This document shows, in pieces, positions 1-9,490 of a stretch of DNA of 64,000 nt. The stretch is from Photobacterium obscurum. GTDB lineage: Bacteria > Pseudomonadota > Gammaproteobacteria > Enterobacterales > Vibrionaceae. The DNA lies in NCBI RefSeq assembly GCF_026191635.1, contig NZ_JAKRRW010000004.1, positions 186,001-250,000 of the forward strand, read 5' to 3'. Positions within the stretch are counted from its first letter, which is position 1. Every line of letters starts with the position of its first letter. Position numbers and translations under genes: made by a program. Under the pieces are notes generated by a model. It saw only the letters and a list, made by a program, of their open reading frames with translations, searched no databases and was not told the DNA's origin.

Positions 1-330
1 GCTGTAGCTGTGGGCTTCAATCGCATGGCTTATATCGTCTAAATACTCCTCTGGGTAGCCAATTTCACGTAGAAAGCGAAGCGCTTCAGTTGCTGCCAGT
101 CTAGAGCCTTCATGGCGTTTAGGATGGTTTTTGGCTAGTGATATACAATCGTGAAGCCAAGCGGCAGGAATAACGACTGCCAGTTTCCCATTTTCTTGGT
201 GGGCAAATTGCTTTGCCGCCGCTACAACACGTTCAATATGACTGAGGTCATGGGCTGGATCGGTGATCTCCAGGCGAGTGACATAGGTTCGAAGCTGGTG
301 TTCTAGCTGTTCTATCTGTAGTTCGGTCAC
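1..330 (-). CDS. HD-domain phosphohydrolase, C-terminus cut by window edge
   Basis: The reverse strand reads from a GTG at 330 (VTELQIEQLEHQL...) without a stop to the window edge, so only the first 110 residues are present. It contains a histidine in DLSHIERVV, the HD pair in AAWLHDCI, and KNHPKRHEGSRLAA followed by HAIEAHS, which is the metal-binding pattern of HD-superfamily phosphohydrolases of the YedJ type. The substrate is not known for these proteins. No ATG lies upstream in frame near the GTG. Family assignment is firm; function is not. Confidence 0.8.
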   Translation of the reverse strand, partial: MTELQIEQLEHQLRTYVTRLEITDPAHDLSHIERVVAAAKQFAHQENGKLAVVIPAAWLHDCISLAKNHPKRHEGSRLAATEALRFLREIGYPEEYLDDISHAIEAHSYS

Positions 331-414
331 GGTAATTATCTTAAATTAGTTAATGCGGATCCAAGTCTTTGTCTAGACTAATATTACATTTATTCCAAGT
401 GCCCTGGTAATACA

Positions 415-498
415 TATACCCAAGCTATCTCAAATCAGCGTCTTGCCTACCACCTCAGTCATTCTCGCTGAAACGAGTATCTTGAAGTAGCTTGGGTA
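415..498. repeat. Palindromic intergenic repeat, family 2 (84 bp)
   Basis: The ends are TATACCCAAGCTA and TAGCTTGGGTA, an inverted repeat, with CTCGCTGAAACGAG inside. The same ends or core recur at 51195-51251 and 60964-61033, and half copies lie near 37589 and 45477. This is a small non-coding palindromic repeat with no transposase. The first 17 codons of the open frame of the next gene run into it, supporting a later start for that gene. Confidence 0.7.
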
Positions 499-542
499 AA
501 AGCATGAAGTTATTTCTATCTAGGCAGAGTGAAGGAGTCAGA

Positions 543-884
543 ATGAGCATGTTATTTCGACTGACAGCAGTTGCACTACTAACATCCGGCGCGATAGGTT
601 GCAGTAGCTCTGATTATGAAAATTATCAGCTGTTTCCAGATGAATATGTTTACGAGGTAAAGTATGACAGTATTTATTATTATGGTTATAACCAAGGGTG
701 TGAAAGTGCTTTGAATGCAAAAGGCCAGCCTGATATGGACTATCTGAAGGATGAAACGTTAGATAATAGCGACACGCGTTTTAATGAAGGATGGGACGCT
801 GGTAATACGGCTTGTAAAGAAGGAGTACGAAAAATTATGCCTTCATTAATAATTACAGTGAACTCTTCTGCAACAACCTATTAA
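543..884 (+). CDS. Small lipoprotein of unknown function
   Basis: A 113-residue protein beginning MSMLFRLTAVALL with a lipobox (SGAIGC) at about residues 16-21, so it should be cleaved and lipidated at Cys and sit in the envelope. The start at 543 is chosen because GGAG lies just upstream and the longer frame from 492 enters a repeat element. The mature part is rich in Tyr and Asp/Glu, with three further cysteines (GCES, TACKE) that could form disulfides. No domain family is recognised. It is monocistronic, with a terminator at 965-991. Confidence 0.7.
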   Translation: MSMLFRLTAVALLTSGAIGCSSSDYENYQLFPDEYVYEVKYDSIYYYGYNQGCESALNAKGQPDMDYLKDETLDNSDTRFNEGWDAGNTACKEGVRKIMPSLIITVNSSATTY

Positions 885-964
885 ATATGCTTGTGGATAG
901 TAACAACAATAGATCGTTCATATCACTGTATAGTCTTATATATCTAATTGAATTTAAGCAATAA

Positions 965-991
965 AAAAACAGACCCACAGGGTCTGTTTTT
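965..991. terminator. Bidirectional Rho-independent terminator
   Basis: AAAAACAGACCC, a three-base loop, then GGGTCTGTTTTT. The run of A on one side and T on the other lets it serve both the lipoprotein gene to the left and the minus-strand gene to the right. Confidence 0.85.
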
Positions 992-1098
992 AATTTTGCA
1001 TTGCTCTATATTGTTATCGGCAATGGAAGAAATAAACCTAGCCGGATTCTTTTCTTAATCATTGTTTGTACCGATACCTATATTAAGCAATCTGATGC

Positions 1099-1386
1099 TT
1101 ACGCAGCATTTGGTCTTGTCAGTGAGTGAACTTGACCTTCATGGAAGGCTACTGGTACAACCGCATGCACTTCAGGAAGCAGTAAAAACGCATCTTCATT
1201 TGCATCGTTATTCATTTCAACGACGATTTGAAGGTGCTGTTCTAGTGCCTTATAAAGGTTGGGAGCACGTAGCTTATTACCTTGATTGCCAAACTGACTG
1301 TAATGACCTTTACTGGAATATACCCAGATATTGAAAGGGTCTTTTCCCCTTTCAAGTTGCTCGATAAAATCGGCGATATGTCTCAT
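1099..1386 (-). CDS. Conserved-looking hypothetical protein, 95 aa
   Basis: The protein starts MRHIADFIEQLERGKDPFNIWVY and has no signal peptide or membrane segment, so it is probably cytoplasmic. The start at 1386 is preferred over 1410 because AAGGAC precedes it by five bases. It is mixed alpha/beta by eye, with a hydrophobic stretch (AFLLLPEVHAVVPVAF) near the C-terminus. I do not recognise the family. It stands alone, with the shared terminator at 965-991 behind it and an AT-rich 450-bp gap in front. Confidence 0.6.
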   Translation of the reverse strand: MRHIADFIEQLERGKDPFNIWVYSSKGHYSQFGNQGNKLRAPNLYKALEQHLQIVVEMNNDANEDAFLLLPEVHAVVPVAFHEGQVHSLTRPNAA

Positions 1387-1843
1387 AAAAGTCCTTTTTG
1401 TTATTATCAATATCTAAGTATTGATGTCCCTATTATGGAATGAAGACAGGGATTTTCAATTTAAATTCAGTAGCTTTCTTTAATTAATGTGATCTTTGTA
1501 GTGTTTTTTTGAGAATTTTATAAAACTCAATTATCGTATTTCATTTTTACAGTGATGAAGAGCAAATCAGATTTTCAGTTAATGTTACAAATAATAATAA
1601 AATAAAAGTTTAATTTAATATAAATATAAGATATTGAATGAATTGCATATTAATATTGGTGAATATTAGTTATGGCATTTACAGCTGCTTTATTTGATTG
1701 GGTATGCATTTATAACGATTTTTATATATGTGTGATTAATGTTTGACTAGATGAATGGCGCGCTAATGAATAGACATGATGCTTGCTGTTTGTTTGATAT
1801 TATTCAGGTATCATAATTGCAAGTTTCGTAATGAGTTAGATAG
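1387..1843. other. AT-rich intergenic gap, no gene seen
   Basis: About 450 bp of AT-rich DNA between two divergent genes. It must hold both promoters. I see no convincing reading frame, repeat or RNA, and no operator I can name. Confidence 0.5.
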
Positions 1844-2767
1844 ATGTCACATTCACCGGTAAAAGTTATTCAGAAAGCGACATGGGTTGGCTCTATAGCA
1901 AACGTCGGCTTAGCCATATTAAAAATCACGGTAGGCAAACTAACAGGAAGCCAGGCTCTGGTGGCTGATGGGGTACACAGTTTTTCTGATTTGGTAACTG
2001 ATACTGCGATTCTGATTGGCTCTCGGTATTGGACCGCACCTGCCGACAAAGGGCACCCGTACGGTCACGGCCGTTTTGAAACCCTAACCAACATCTTCAT
2101 TGGGGTGCTCCTCGCCTTTGTCGGTATTGGTATTGGCTGGGATTCTGTTAACTCGATAGGCCACGACTCGACAGCCACACCGGGTATGCTGGCGTTTGTT
2201 GCAGCAATTGCTTCAATTTTGGTGAAGGAGTTTTTGTATCGCTGGACGGTAGTGAAAGCGAAAGAGATCAACAGCAGGGCATTGTATGCCAATGCGTGGC
2301 ACCATCGTTCCGATGCTTTGAGTTCTCTGCCCGTTGCGGTGGCAGTTGTTGCCAATTACTTCCTGCCAGAGCTTCACTATTTGGATCAGGTCGCGGCACT
2401 AATTGTTACCGCGATGATTTTGAAAGCAGCGTTTGAAATTTTGTGGCCAGCTTTGCATGAACTGACCGAAGCAGAAGCTGATAGTGAGATAGAAGAGAAG
2501 ATCCAAAGGTATGCGCATGATGATCCTGATATTCAAGAAGTACATGCCATACGCAGTCGCCGTACAGGCAGTACAATTTTATTGGACTTCCATTTGCTGG
2601 TTGAGCCGACAATGAGTGTTGAGCGGGCGCATACGATCAGTGAAAATTTTAAGTCTCATGTTCTTGAGCAAATTGATGAGGTTGTCGATGTGATCATTCA
2701 CATCGAGCCTTATACGTGCGCTGAGAGAGTGGTTAATCCCTGCTGTGAAGACAAAAGCTGCGATTAA
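1844..2767 (+). CDS. Cation diffusion facilitator, zinc-type CDF efflux transporter
   Basis: A 307-residue inner membrane transporter of the CDF family that exports divalent metal by proton exchange. Six hydrophobic segments are followed by a cytoplasmic domain from about residue 210. The transport site is visible as H45 and D49 (DGVHSFSDL) and H153/D157 (AWHHRSDAL). The E. coli YiiP site has Asp at the first position. The His here gives the HD-HD pattern seen in zinc-selective members, so zinc is the likely substrate. The C-terminus ends in a short Cys-rich tail (NPCCEDKSC), which may bind metal. Monocistronic, with a good terminator after it. Confidence 0.9.
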   Translation: MSHSPVKVIQKATWVGSIANVGLAILKITVGKLTGSQALVADGVHSFSDLVTDTAILIGSRYWTAPADKGHPYGHGRFETLTNIFIGVLLAFVGIGIGWDSVNSIGHDSTATPGMLAFVAAIASILVKEFLYRWTVVKAKEINSRALYANAWHHRSDALSSLPVAVAVVANYFLPELHYLDQVAALIVTAMILKAAFEILWPALHELTEAEADSEIEEKIQRYAHDDPDIQEVHAIRSRRTGSTILLDFHLLVEPTMSVERAHTISENFKSHVLEQIDEVVDVIIHIEPYTCAERVVNPCCEDKSCD

Positions 2768-2790
2768 TATCTGTATCTACCTGAACACAA

Positions 2791-2819
2791 AACACCTGCC
2801 GAAATGCAGGTGTTTTTTT
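2791..2819 (+). terminator. Rho-independent terminator after the CDF gene
   Basis: AACACCTGC, loop CGAAAT, GCAGGTGTT followed by T residues. Confidence 0.9.
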
Positions 2820-2976
2820 ATTTAAATAAGCTGGTACTTTTTTGCCTTTTTCTCAAAAGTGAGATAATTGTGCAGTGGCTATTTTCACTAGGCTAATAAT
2901 TTAGCGACCTATCAATTACTCACCGAGTTAATTGTATAATTGTTTGCGTGAGTGGTGGTTTCGATGAGGAGGAGTT

Positions 2977-3363
2977 ATGCCGTTAGTTCGAATCAAATCA
3001 TTACCGTTTGAGCAAGAAGTTCAGATACCACAGGTTCTCAGTGTCTTGTCACAGGCTGTGTCTGATGCTGGCAACATTGAACAACACCACATTATGGTGA
3101 CCTGGGAGTACCTATCTAAATCACATTATGCGCATAACGGCCAAGTGGCTGATAGTCAGCCAATTAATACGCATCCTTTGTTAGTTGATCTCATTGCCCC
3201 CAACTTCAATACCGAAAAGCAGATAGCGGCAATGCTGGAGTTGATTGCGAATACGATTGCCGAACAGGTACCGATTGCCAAAAATAATATCTTTATCAAC
3301 TTCACTCCGGCTTACAGCGACGGTGTCTACGATGAGGGGCATGTGGTTGAGTGGGATATGTAA
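2977..3363 (+). CDS. Tautomerase-superfamily-like protein, 128 aa
   Basis: The protein begins MPLVRIKSLPFEQEV. A proline directly after the initiator Met followed by a short beta strand is the hallmark of the 4-oxalocrotonate tautomerase/MIF superfamily, in which Pro1 is the catalytic base. The layout, with a second half starting near LLVDLIAPNFNTEKQIAAMLELIANTIAEQ, fits a two-module tautomerase fold similar to DUF1904 proteins. A strong site (AGGAGGAG) precedes the start. The substrate is unknown. The superfamily call rests on the N-terminus and overall pattern only. Confidence 0.6.
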   Translation: MPLVRIKSLPFEQEVQIPQVLSVLSQAVSDAGNIEQHHIMVTWEYLSKSHYAHNGQVADSQPINTHPLLVDLIAPNFNTEKQIAAMLELIANTIAEQVPIAKNNIFINFTPAYSDGVYDEGHVVEWDM

Positions 3364-3438
3364 TTGGTGCTCAGAGACCGGGATATAGCCTGGTGCCGGG
3401 GATTGTGATACCGCTTCCCTATAAGGACGTCTTACTTA

Positions 3439-4455
3439 TTAGGAGATGGCGTTAGCTAGCCAGTTTTGCATGTCGTCGAGTTCATTGCTGTTGGTTGGGT
3501 ATTGCAGGGCTAATTCCGCCAGCGTTTCGGTAAGCGCATTTGCTTTGTATACCCTTCCGACCAGTCTTTCAGCTAAAGCTTCCAGTGCTGTAGGATCTAA
3601 ACTGTCGGTGAAAACCTTAGCATTTTTAATATAGGCTTTTTTAACGTCCAAGTGGATCTCGACGCCTCCCCAGGAAAATCGCTCAACCAGTGTATGCATA
3701 AACTCAGGAGAGTGGCCAAAGTTCCATTCCCAACTGCTTTGTTTTTTAAAGCTCTCGGAAAATCCGGGCAAATCAGGCATTGCTTCAGGGGAGATCAATT
3801 CAGGAGCAACGGTTTCACCGAAATGGGCGAAGAAGGCTTGTTGGATTTCCTGACAAATCGAGTCATGGTCTATTGCTGCATCAATGGCACTTAGGTTGGT
3901 TACACGAGAACGAACCGATGCAATGCCTTTTGCCTGCAGCTTTTTCTTATCGGGGTTGAGGTAGTTTGCTAGACGGCTTAAATCTGCATTGAGCAGTAAA
4001 GTGCCGTGGTGAAAACCTCTGTCGAGTGTCTCGCGGTAGGCTGAGCCAGAGAATTTGCGCTCCTCTCCATTATATTCGACGACGAGATCATTGCGGCCTG
4101 TCGCCTTACCCTGAATACCTAAGTTTCTGAGTGCATCAAGAATGATTTGGGTCGAGACAGATTTATCGTACCCAGGTTTACCGGCCATAAAGGTGAAATT
4201 AGTATTACCCAAGTCGTGGTAAACTGCACCACCACCGCTCTGTCGGCGAGCGAGCGTAATGCCGTCTTGTTCCATTTTCCGGGTATTACACTCCTTCCAT
4301 GGGTTCTGAGCCCGTCCTACAACAACAGTATCCGCGTTACGCCATAGGAACAGAACTTTCTGATCAGTCGGCATGGCTCTAAAAATGGTGTCTTCAACTG
4401 CGAGGTTAAACCACGGGTTCGTTGATGTTGATAGCAAAACGCGGATAGATGCCAT
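3439..4455 (-). CDS. lplA: Lipoate-protein ligase A
   Basis: A 338-residue cytoplasmic enzyme that adenylates free lipoate and transfers it to lysines of the E2 and H subunits of 2-oxoacid dehydrogenases and the glycine cleavage system. The signature [15 protein letters not shown] lies at about residues 70-84, followed by GRNDLVV and RKFSGSAY, which carry the lipoate/AMP-binding lysine. Length equals that of the E. coli enzyme, including the C-terminal accessory domain. The neighbours are unrelated genes and it looks monocistronic. The start ATG at 4455 is preceded by a modest GGAGGG. Confidence 0.95.
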   Translation of the reverse strand: MASIRVLLSTSTNPWFNLAVEDTIFRAMPTDQKVLFLWRNADTVVVGRAQNPWKECNTRKMEQDGITLARRQSGGGAVYHDLGNTNFTFMAGKPGYDKSVSTQIILDALRNLGIQGKATGRNDLVVEYNGEERKFSGSAYRETLDRGFHHGTLLLNADLSRLANYLNPDKKKLQAKGIASVRSRVTNLSAIDAAIDHDSICQEIQQAFFAHFGETVAPELISPEAMPDLPGFSESFKKQSSWEWNFGHSPEFMHTLVERFSWGGVEIHLDVKKAYIKNAKVFTDSLDPTALEALAERLVGRVYKANALTETLAELALQYPTNSNELDDMQNWLANAIS

Positions 4456-4634
4456 GGAGGGTAAGTGACCAAGTTTGTATGATAATTTAATGCTAGCCTA
4501 CTGAAGATTCGCCATAGGGTAAAGAGCCATAGTCAAATGATAGAAACCCTTGCTTTTTAGTGGCAAATTGTTGTGAAATTATTATTTAAAATCAGTATGC
4601 TAGCGCGTCATGATGTCGATGAAGAGGGCGATAT

Positions 4635-4988
4635 ATGTTCCAGATGATTGCTGCACCACCTCCCATGATTGCACTGGCAATTGCTATTGTATGTGAGGTG
4701 ATTGCAACATCAACCCTGCCAAAAACAGAGCAGTTTAGCCAACCTTTGCCAACCATTATTACCTTGGTGGGGTATGGGATCGCTTTCTTTTTTCTATCGG
4801 TCGCTGTTAAGACGGTGTCAATAGGCGTGGCTTACGCTATCTGGTGCGGCGCCGGTATCATACTTGTCGCTTTAATTAGCTGGCTTTGGCATGGCCAGCA
4901 ACTGGATACAGCTGCCGTTCTAGGAATTACTTTGATTATGGCTGGTACGATCGTCATCAATGTATTTTCAAAATCTGTAAGCCATTAG
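4635..4988 (+). CDS. Small multidrug resistance (SMR) family transporter
   Basis: A 117-residue protein with four hydrophobic helices, the size and layout of EmrE-type proton/drug antiporters that work as dimers in the inner membrane. The essential membrane glutamate of helix 1 is visible in IAIVCEVIATSTL, and helix 3 carries the family pattern GVAYAIWCGAG. It has about ten residues more at the N-terminus than EmrE, so a start at an internal Met is possible. Whether it exports cationic drugs or a natural substrate such as guanidinium cannot be told from sequence. A terminator follows. Confidence 0.9.
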   Translation: MFQMIAAPPPMIALAIAIVCEVIATSTLPKTEQFSQPLPTIITLVGYGIAFFFLSVAVKTVSIGVAYAIWCGAGIILVALISWLWHGQQLDTAAVLGITLIMAGTIVINVFSKSVSH

Positions 4989-5013
4989 GCCTGATCAGTA
5001 ACACAGAATTTAA

Positions 5014-5045
5014 AAAAGTCAGCCTACAAAAGGCTGGCTTTTTTC
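5014..5045 (+). terminator. Rho-independent terminator after the SMR gene
   Basis: GTCAGCCT, loop ACAAA, AGGCTGGC followed by six T. Confidence 0.9.
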
Positions 5046-5255
5046 GTTTGTGGAATGAGTAAATATGTATTTGGTTATCGCTTTCGACAGGGGGGTAAGA
5101 GTGCCGAGTCTATCTTTGCTGGTGGTGATATGTGAATAGTCATGCTCTAAATTAGTGTTTATATCTATTTCCTAATATTGGGCTGGCGTTTTGTGCCACT
5201 CTTGTTGTGTTTGTAAAAGTTTTGTTATCTTTGATGGGAGGTACACAAACATGGA

Positions 5256-6596
5256 ATGTCTATGAAAGCAGTTGAAGCAAATTTTGATGGATTGGTAGGG
5301 CCAACCCATAACTACAGTGGATTGTCATTTGGTAATGTCGCTTCGGCGAAAAACCAGTCAGTGCCATCAAACCCTAAGCAGGCTGCCAAACAAGGGCTGG
5401 CGAAAATGAAAGCCCTTTCTGATATGGGCATGGTTCAGGGGGTACTGGCACCGCAGGAGCGGCCTGATGTAAAGACGTTACGTCAGCTCGGTTTTACCGG
5501 CAGTGATAAAGCGGTAATTGAACAAGCCGCTAAACAGGCTCCGAAGGTTTTGGCAGCTTGTTGTTCCGCATCGAGTATGTGGACGGCAAATGCGGCCACT
5601 GTATCCCCTTCGGCAGATACTGCTGATGGAAAAATCCATTTTACTCCGGCAAATCTAACTAATAAGTTCCATCGTTCTATTGAACACGAAGTGACGGGGC
5701 GGATCCTTAAAGCAACGTTTGCTGATTCAAGGTACTTTGTTCATCATCCCGCGTTACCGGCAGTGGAACACTTTGGTGATGAAGGGGCAGCAAACCATAC
5801 ACGCTTTTGTCATCAGTATGGGGAGCAAGGGATCGAGTTCTTTGTGTATGGCCGCCATGCCTTTGATAGCCGTTACCCGGCTCCGAAAAAGTTTCCGGCT
5901 CGCCATACCTTTGAAGCTTGTGAAGCAGTGGCCCGTTTGCATCAACTCGAAAATGACAGCCTGGTGATAGCGCAACAAAATCCTGATGTCATTGATCAGG
6001 GTGTATTCCACAATGATGTTATTGCCGTTGGTAACAAAGATATTCTATTTTGCCATGAACAGGCGTTTTTGAATCAGCGCGGCGTCTATGACGAACTGAA
6101 TCTGAAAATGTCTGGTGAATTTAAGGTGATTGAAGTACCTACTAGTGCCGTGTCCGTCGAGGATGCAGTAACCAGTTACTTATTCAACTCACAACTACTT
6201 GCATTGCCTTCAGGTGAGACTTTGTTAGTGTTGCCGGAAGAGTGTCGCAATAACCCGAATGTCTGGGCTTATGTTCAGCAGATGCTGGCCGAAAAGCGGG
6301 GGATCGACAAGGTTCAGATTTTTGACCTGACACAGAGTATGGCCAACGGTGGCGGGCCGGCTTGCCTGCGCTTACGGGTGGTACTGAATGAACAGGAGCA
6401 GCAAGCGGTAAATCCTGCGACCCTGATGAGTGATAGGTTGTTTACGCGGCTTAATGATTGGGTCGATAGTCATTATCGAGATAGTTTGGTGGAATCAGAT
6501 CTTGCGGATCCTCTTTTATTGGAAGAATCGAGATCTGCCCTGGACGAGCTGACGAAAATTCTTGATTTAGGCAACGCTTATCCTTTCCAGCGCTGA
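5256..6596 (+). CDS. astB: N-succinylarginine dihydrolase
   Basis: The 446-residue enzyme of the arginine succinyltransferase (AST) pathway that converts succinylarginine to succinylornithine, CO2 and two ammonia. The start [19 protein letters not shown] and the internal HNDVIAVGN and [14 protein letters not shown] segments are typical of AstB in the amidinotransferase fold, including the catalytic Cys near the C-terminal part. An earlier ATG at 5251 is closer to GGAGG but opens only a four-codon frame, so the spacing to 5256 is longer than usual. The other ast genes are not in this window, so astB is unlinked here. Confidence 0.95.
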   Translation: MSMKAVEANFDGLVGPTHNYSGLSFGNVASAKNQSVPSNPKQAAKQGLAKMKALSDMGMVQGVLAPQERPDVKTLRQLGFTGSDKAVIEQAAKQAPKVLAACCSASSMWTANAATVSPSADTADGKIHFTPANLTNKFHRSIEHEVTGRILKATFADSRYFVHHPALPAVEHFGDEGAANHTRFCHQYGEQGIEFFVYGRHAFDSRYPAPKKFPARHTFEACEAVARLHQLENDSLVIAQQNPDVIDQGVFHNDVIAVGNKDILFCHEQAFLNQRGVYDELNLKMSGEFKVIEVPTSAVSVEDAVTSYLFNSQLLALPSGETLLVLPEECRNNPNVWAYVQQMLAEKRGIDKVQIFDLTQSMANGGGPACLRLRVVLNEQEQQAVNPATLMSDRLFTRLNDWVDSHYRDSLVESDLADPLLLEESRSALDELTKILDLGNAYPFQR

Positions 6597-6865
6597 ACCA
6601 ACGGTTAAGCGGTACACCTGTGCCGCTTATCTTGCTTCCCCCCTTTCTACTGATATGTAAAGTGCCTGAAATTTATTCTTATCTGTCTGAAAAAGCAGAT
6701 AAATTTTCATTTCTGAATCATTCAAAATGCTATTTTCCTTGCAAAATCAATACGGAATTGCAATCGACTATATTCTTATTGACTTAAGTTGTTGATTTTA
6801 TACGTATGAGTTTGCTGGCATAAGATGTGATTCTCAATCTCCAGTTCTTATATAGGGGGTTGGGA

Positions 6866-7249
6866 ATGAAATATACGTTTTTGATTGTTTTGTGCTGCAT
6901 TTTGACAGGGTGTGGAGGTGATAGCGGTTCATCATCATCTGACTTACCCCAAGGTAATTCTCCACAAAGCTCTTTACTCAGTGATAATAAAGCGCCGTCT
7001 GATGCGCAATTTCAGCAATTTCGGGTTAGCCGGTTCGACCTTCAGCCAAGTGACTTCGATCTTGTTGGGGAAAGCCTGTTCCTAAAAGTGTACCTCTCGA
7101 CCGGCAGTGTGCTGTACCTAGGGAAAATCGATAAGCATTCATCTTTTTCGCTTCCAGTGTCATTGCCGAATAATGAAAAAACGGTGAGGTTTGATCTGTT
7201 CAGCGATTTTGAAGGGGATCAAAGCATTTCAAGGGAGGTAGCGCTATGA
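6866..7249 (+). CDS. Small lipoprotein paired with the LruC protein
   Basis: A 127-residue protein starting MKYTFLIVLCCILTGCGG, with a clear lipobox (ILTGC) and then a Ser/Asp-rich linker typical of outer membrane lipoproteins. The start at 6866 is chosen because GGGGG precedes it; the in-frame ATG at 6827 lacks a site. The rest looks like a small beta domain (SLFLKVYLSTGSVLYLG). Its stop overlaps the next start as ATGA, so the two genes are probably translationally coupled and act together. No family recognised. Confidence 0.7.
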   Translation: MKYTFLIVLCCILTGCGGDSGSSSSDLPQGNSPQSSLLSDNKAPSDAQFQQFRVSRFDLQPSDFDLVGESLFLKVYLSTGSVLYLGKIDKHSSFSLPVSLPNNEKTVRFDLFSDFEGDQSISREVAL

Positions 7250-8736
7250 ACCGGATAATAGTAAGTGCACTGCTGTTTGCAGTGTCACTATCGCCGTTGG
7301 CTAATGCTGAGGTTGTGTCAGTGCAATTGAAAGACACCATCAAGCAGGGAGTTGGCAGTATTGATTTGTTCAGTGCCAAACAGAAGAAGAATGATTTATC
7401 TGCCGCTGATCTTGAAGCAATGCGTCTTGAAAATAGTGGTGCGCTGGTTTTCGCCGTTGATGTTAATGAGGCCGCAAATGGTACGGAGAAAGCCTCAAGC
7501 CAGGGGGTGGCCATTGAGGCTGCGGTATTGACCATTGTTATTGGAGGGACCACCTCGACCTTTAGTTCCTATTCTACCCCGACAGAGTCAATGCTGGCCA
7601 AGATAGGGACGACGGAGCGAAGTCGTTATTATACGTTAATTGGTCAAACAGGCTCTTCGCTTATCACGCCAAGTAGCAGTAGCGATTTAAATGGTACATC
7701 CTATGATGCTTTGATAACGATACCGGTGAATATCGCGCTAGATAGTGCTACCTCCGCTATGCTGGATATCACTTTGCTAGAGACTAACACTTCGTTGGGC
7801 GACCCGGAGGCCTTTTATGACTTTACCGCGGGCTTTGAGGATGTTGCGTTGGTAAGTGTGGAAGATTCCACCTATCTGGCAGCGTTGGTACCGGGGCAGG
7901 ATGAAGCGCCATTGGTGATCACTCAGGGGCAGGTGCAAAATGGTACCGACTCTTGGGTTTATTACCCTTCGTCGGTAGAGTATTACATTGCCGCCTACGA
8001 GGATAACTATCCGGTCAAGAGTGACTATGATTTTAATGATTTGGTTGTAGCATATCGGGTTGGATATGGGATGGAAGGTGGCCTGGTCAGTTCTTTGATT
8101 GTCTATGGCTATATAATTGCACGGGGATCGGGCTATACCCATGACTGGTACTTGCATATTGGTTTACCGGATGATGCCTCTGGTACCGGGACTTTGAATT
8201 TGTTTAAGCCTGACTCAGTTGAGCAGGTGAGTGGATACCCGAAAAGTTTCAGTCAGTCAGGCAGCTTTGATCAGCGCTTTTTGAAGGGAACAAAGTCTTT
8301 GATGCAGATTCCAGGCCTTGAGTTTGCCAATACCGAGGCAAGTGAATCTTTGATCAAAGGGCACAAGTTTAGTGCCGCGTTCGATTTTGATAGCCCGCTG
8401 GATCTGACGGATATTGCTCAGCCCCCTTACGATCCTTATCTGCACGTCACCAATACCGGGTATGAGATCCACCTTCCCGAGCATGCATCAAGGCTGGGTG
8501 TATCCGTCAACAGTTCAGAAGGTGTTGGGGGATTTAAAAATGAACAAGGTTATCCGTTTGTTGTGATCATCCCTGAGGACTGGGAGCCACCGCTAGAACG
8601 TGTTGATCTGGGTGAAGCCTACAGTACTTTCCTTGGGTATGTTTCTAGCTCTGGTGAGCAAGATACGTCATGGTATCTGGCGCCTGCGACCAACAAAATT
8701 AAAGGGATTGGCAAGGCATTTTGGAAATGGGATTAA
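7246..8736 (+). CDS. LruC domain-containing exported protein
   Basis: A 496-residue protein with a Sec signal peptide (cleavage after NA at about residue 21). Around residue 260 it has SDYDFNDLVV, the acidic DxDxND motif of the LruC domain, which probably binds calcium. LruC proteins are exported proteins of unknown role found in many marine gammaproteobacteria. The mature chain is low in Cys and rich in beta-prone segments with Ser/Thr, as in surface or extracellular proteins. It is coupled by a 4-bp overlap to the lipoprotein gene, suggesting the two form a cell-surface unit. A terminator follows. Confidence 0.8.
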   Translation: MNRIIVSALLFAVSLSPLANAEVVSVQLKDTIKQGVGSIDLFSAKQKKNDLSAADLEAMRLENSGALVFAVDVNEAANGTEKASSQGVAIEAAVLTIVIGGTTSTFSSYSTPTESMLAKIGTTERSRYYTLIGQTGSSLITPSSSSDLNGTSYDALITIPVNIALDSATSAMLDITLLETNTSLGDPEAFYDFTAGFEDVALVSVEDSTYLAALVPGQDEAPLVITQGQVQNGTDSWVYYPSSVEYYIAAYEDNYPVKSDYDFNDLVVAYRVGYGMEGGLVSSLIVYGYIIARGSGYTHDWYLHIGLPDDASGTGTLNLFKPDSVEQVSGYPKSFSQSGSFDQRFLKGTKSLMQIPGLEFANTEASESLIKGHKFSAAFDFDSPLDLTDIAQPPYDPYLHVTNTGYEIHLPEHASRLGVSVNSSEGVGGFKNEQGYPFVVIIPEDWEPPLERVDLGEAYSTFLGYVSSSGEQDTSWYLAPATNKIKGIGKAFWKWD

Positions 8737-8746
8737 TACGGTTAAT

Positions 8747-8769
8747 AAGCGGCCCTTGTGGCCGCTTTT
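8747..8769 (+). terminator. Rho-independent terminator after the LruC gene
   Basis: AAGCGGCC, loop CTTGT, GGCCGCTT then TT. Confidence 0.75.
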
Positions 8770-8917
8770 CGTTCGCGTTCCAGCAACACTGGGTTGACCT
8801 GTTTCTTTTTGCATAGCGATAATATTAAAATGTAATAAATCAGTCGGCATCATGCGGTAGCGCTTATTGCCGGTTGTTAACATTGTTCAATGAAACTGTG
8901 CCCGTGACGGAGTCAAA

Positions 8918-9439
8918 ATGGCAAAGCTAACTTTACAAGAGCAGATGCTAAAAGCTGGTCTTATCGACAAAAAGAAAATGAAAAAGGCAGGGAAATCATC
9001 CAAAAAGTCTCGTACCCAGGCTAAAGAAGCGAAAGCGGCGGTTGAAGCAAACCGTGCTGCTCAAATTGCTCAGGATCAAGAACTAAATCGCCAGAAGCAG
9101 GCTGAAGCAGACAAAAAAGCCATTGCCTCACAAGTGAAGCAGCTTATTGAAATGAATAAAATTGACTGCAAGGACGGTGAGATTGGCTATAACTTCACCG
9201 ACGGTACGCTAGTTAAGAAACTGTATGTCGATAAAGCTATTCAAGATCAACTGGTAAGCGGTCGTTTGGCGATTGCTCGCTATCTTGATAGTTACGCGAT
9301 TGTTCCTGGTGTAGTTGCTGACAAAATAAGCCAGCGTGATGAAGAGAGCATCATCGTCAATAATACGGCTGATGAGCAGGAAATGGATGAAGATGATCCG
9401 TATGCAGACTTCAAGATCCCTGATGATCTGATGTGGTAA
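8918..9439 (+). CDS. DUF2058 protein (YaiL-like), nucleoid/RNA-associated candidate
   Basis: The 173-residue protein starts MAKLTLQEQMLKAGLIDKKKMKKAGK. A very basic first 40 residues and an Ala/Glu/Lys helical stretch to about residue 75 lead into the compact DUF2058 domain (IDCKDGEIGYNFTDGTLVKKLYVD). The acidic tail EMDEDDPYADFKIPDDLMW closes it. E. coli YaiL has been linked to nucleic acid association, but no activity is established. The basic N-terminus fits nucleic acid contact. It is monocistronic. Confidence 0.85.
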   Translation: MAKLTLQEQMLKAGLIDKKKMKKAGKSSKKSRTQAKEAKAAVEANRAAQIAQDQELNRQKQAEADKKAIASQVKQLIEMNKIDCKDGEIGYNFTDGTLVKKLYVDKAIQDQLVSGRLAIARYLDSYAIVPGVVADKISQRDEESIIVNNTADEQEMDEDDPYADFKIPDDLMW

Positions 9440-9455
9440 TACTGCTTAAATTTTC

Positions 9456-9490
9456 TTGGAGTACGGCTGCCAACAGTAGCCGGACTCCAA
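9456..9490 (+). terminator. Long hairpin after the DUF2058 gene, possible terminator
   Basis: TTGGAGTACGGCT pairs with AGCCGGACTCCAA (one mismatch) around a nine-base loop. Only a weak A/T tract follows (ATTTAACC), so it may instead be an mRNA 3-prime end stabiliser. Confidence 0.5.

Noticed and set aside
492..542. Longer N-terminus of the first lipoprotein (start 492)
   Set aside because: It enters the palindromic repeat and would place a charged stretch before a normal lipoprotein signal; the site before 543 is better.
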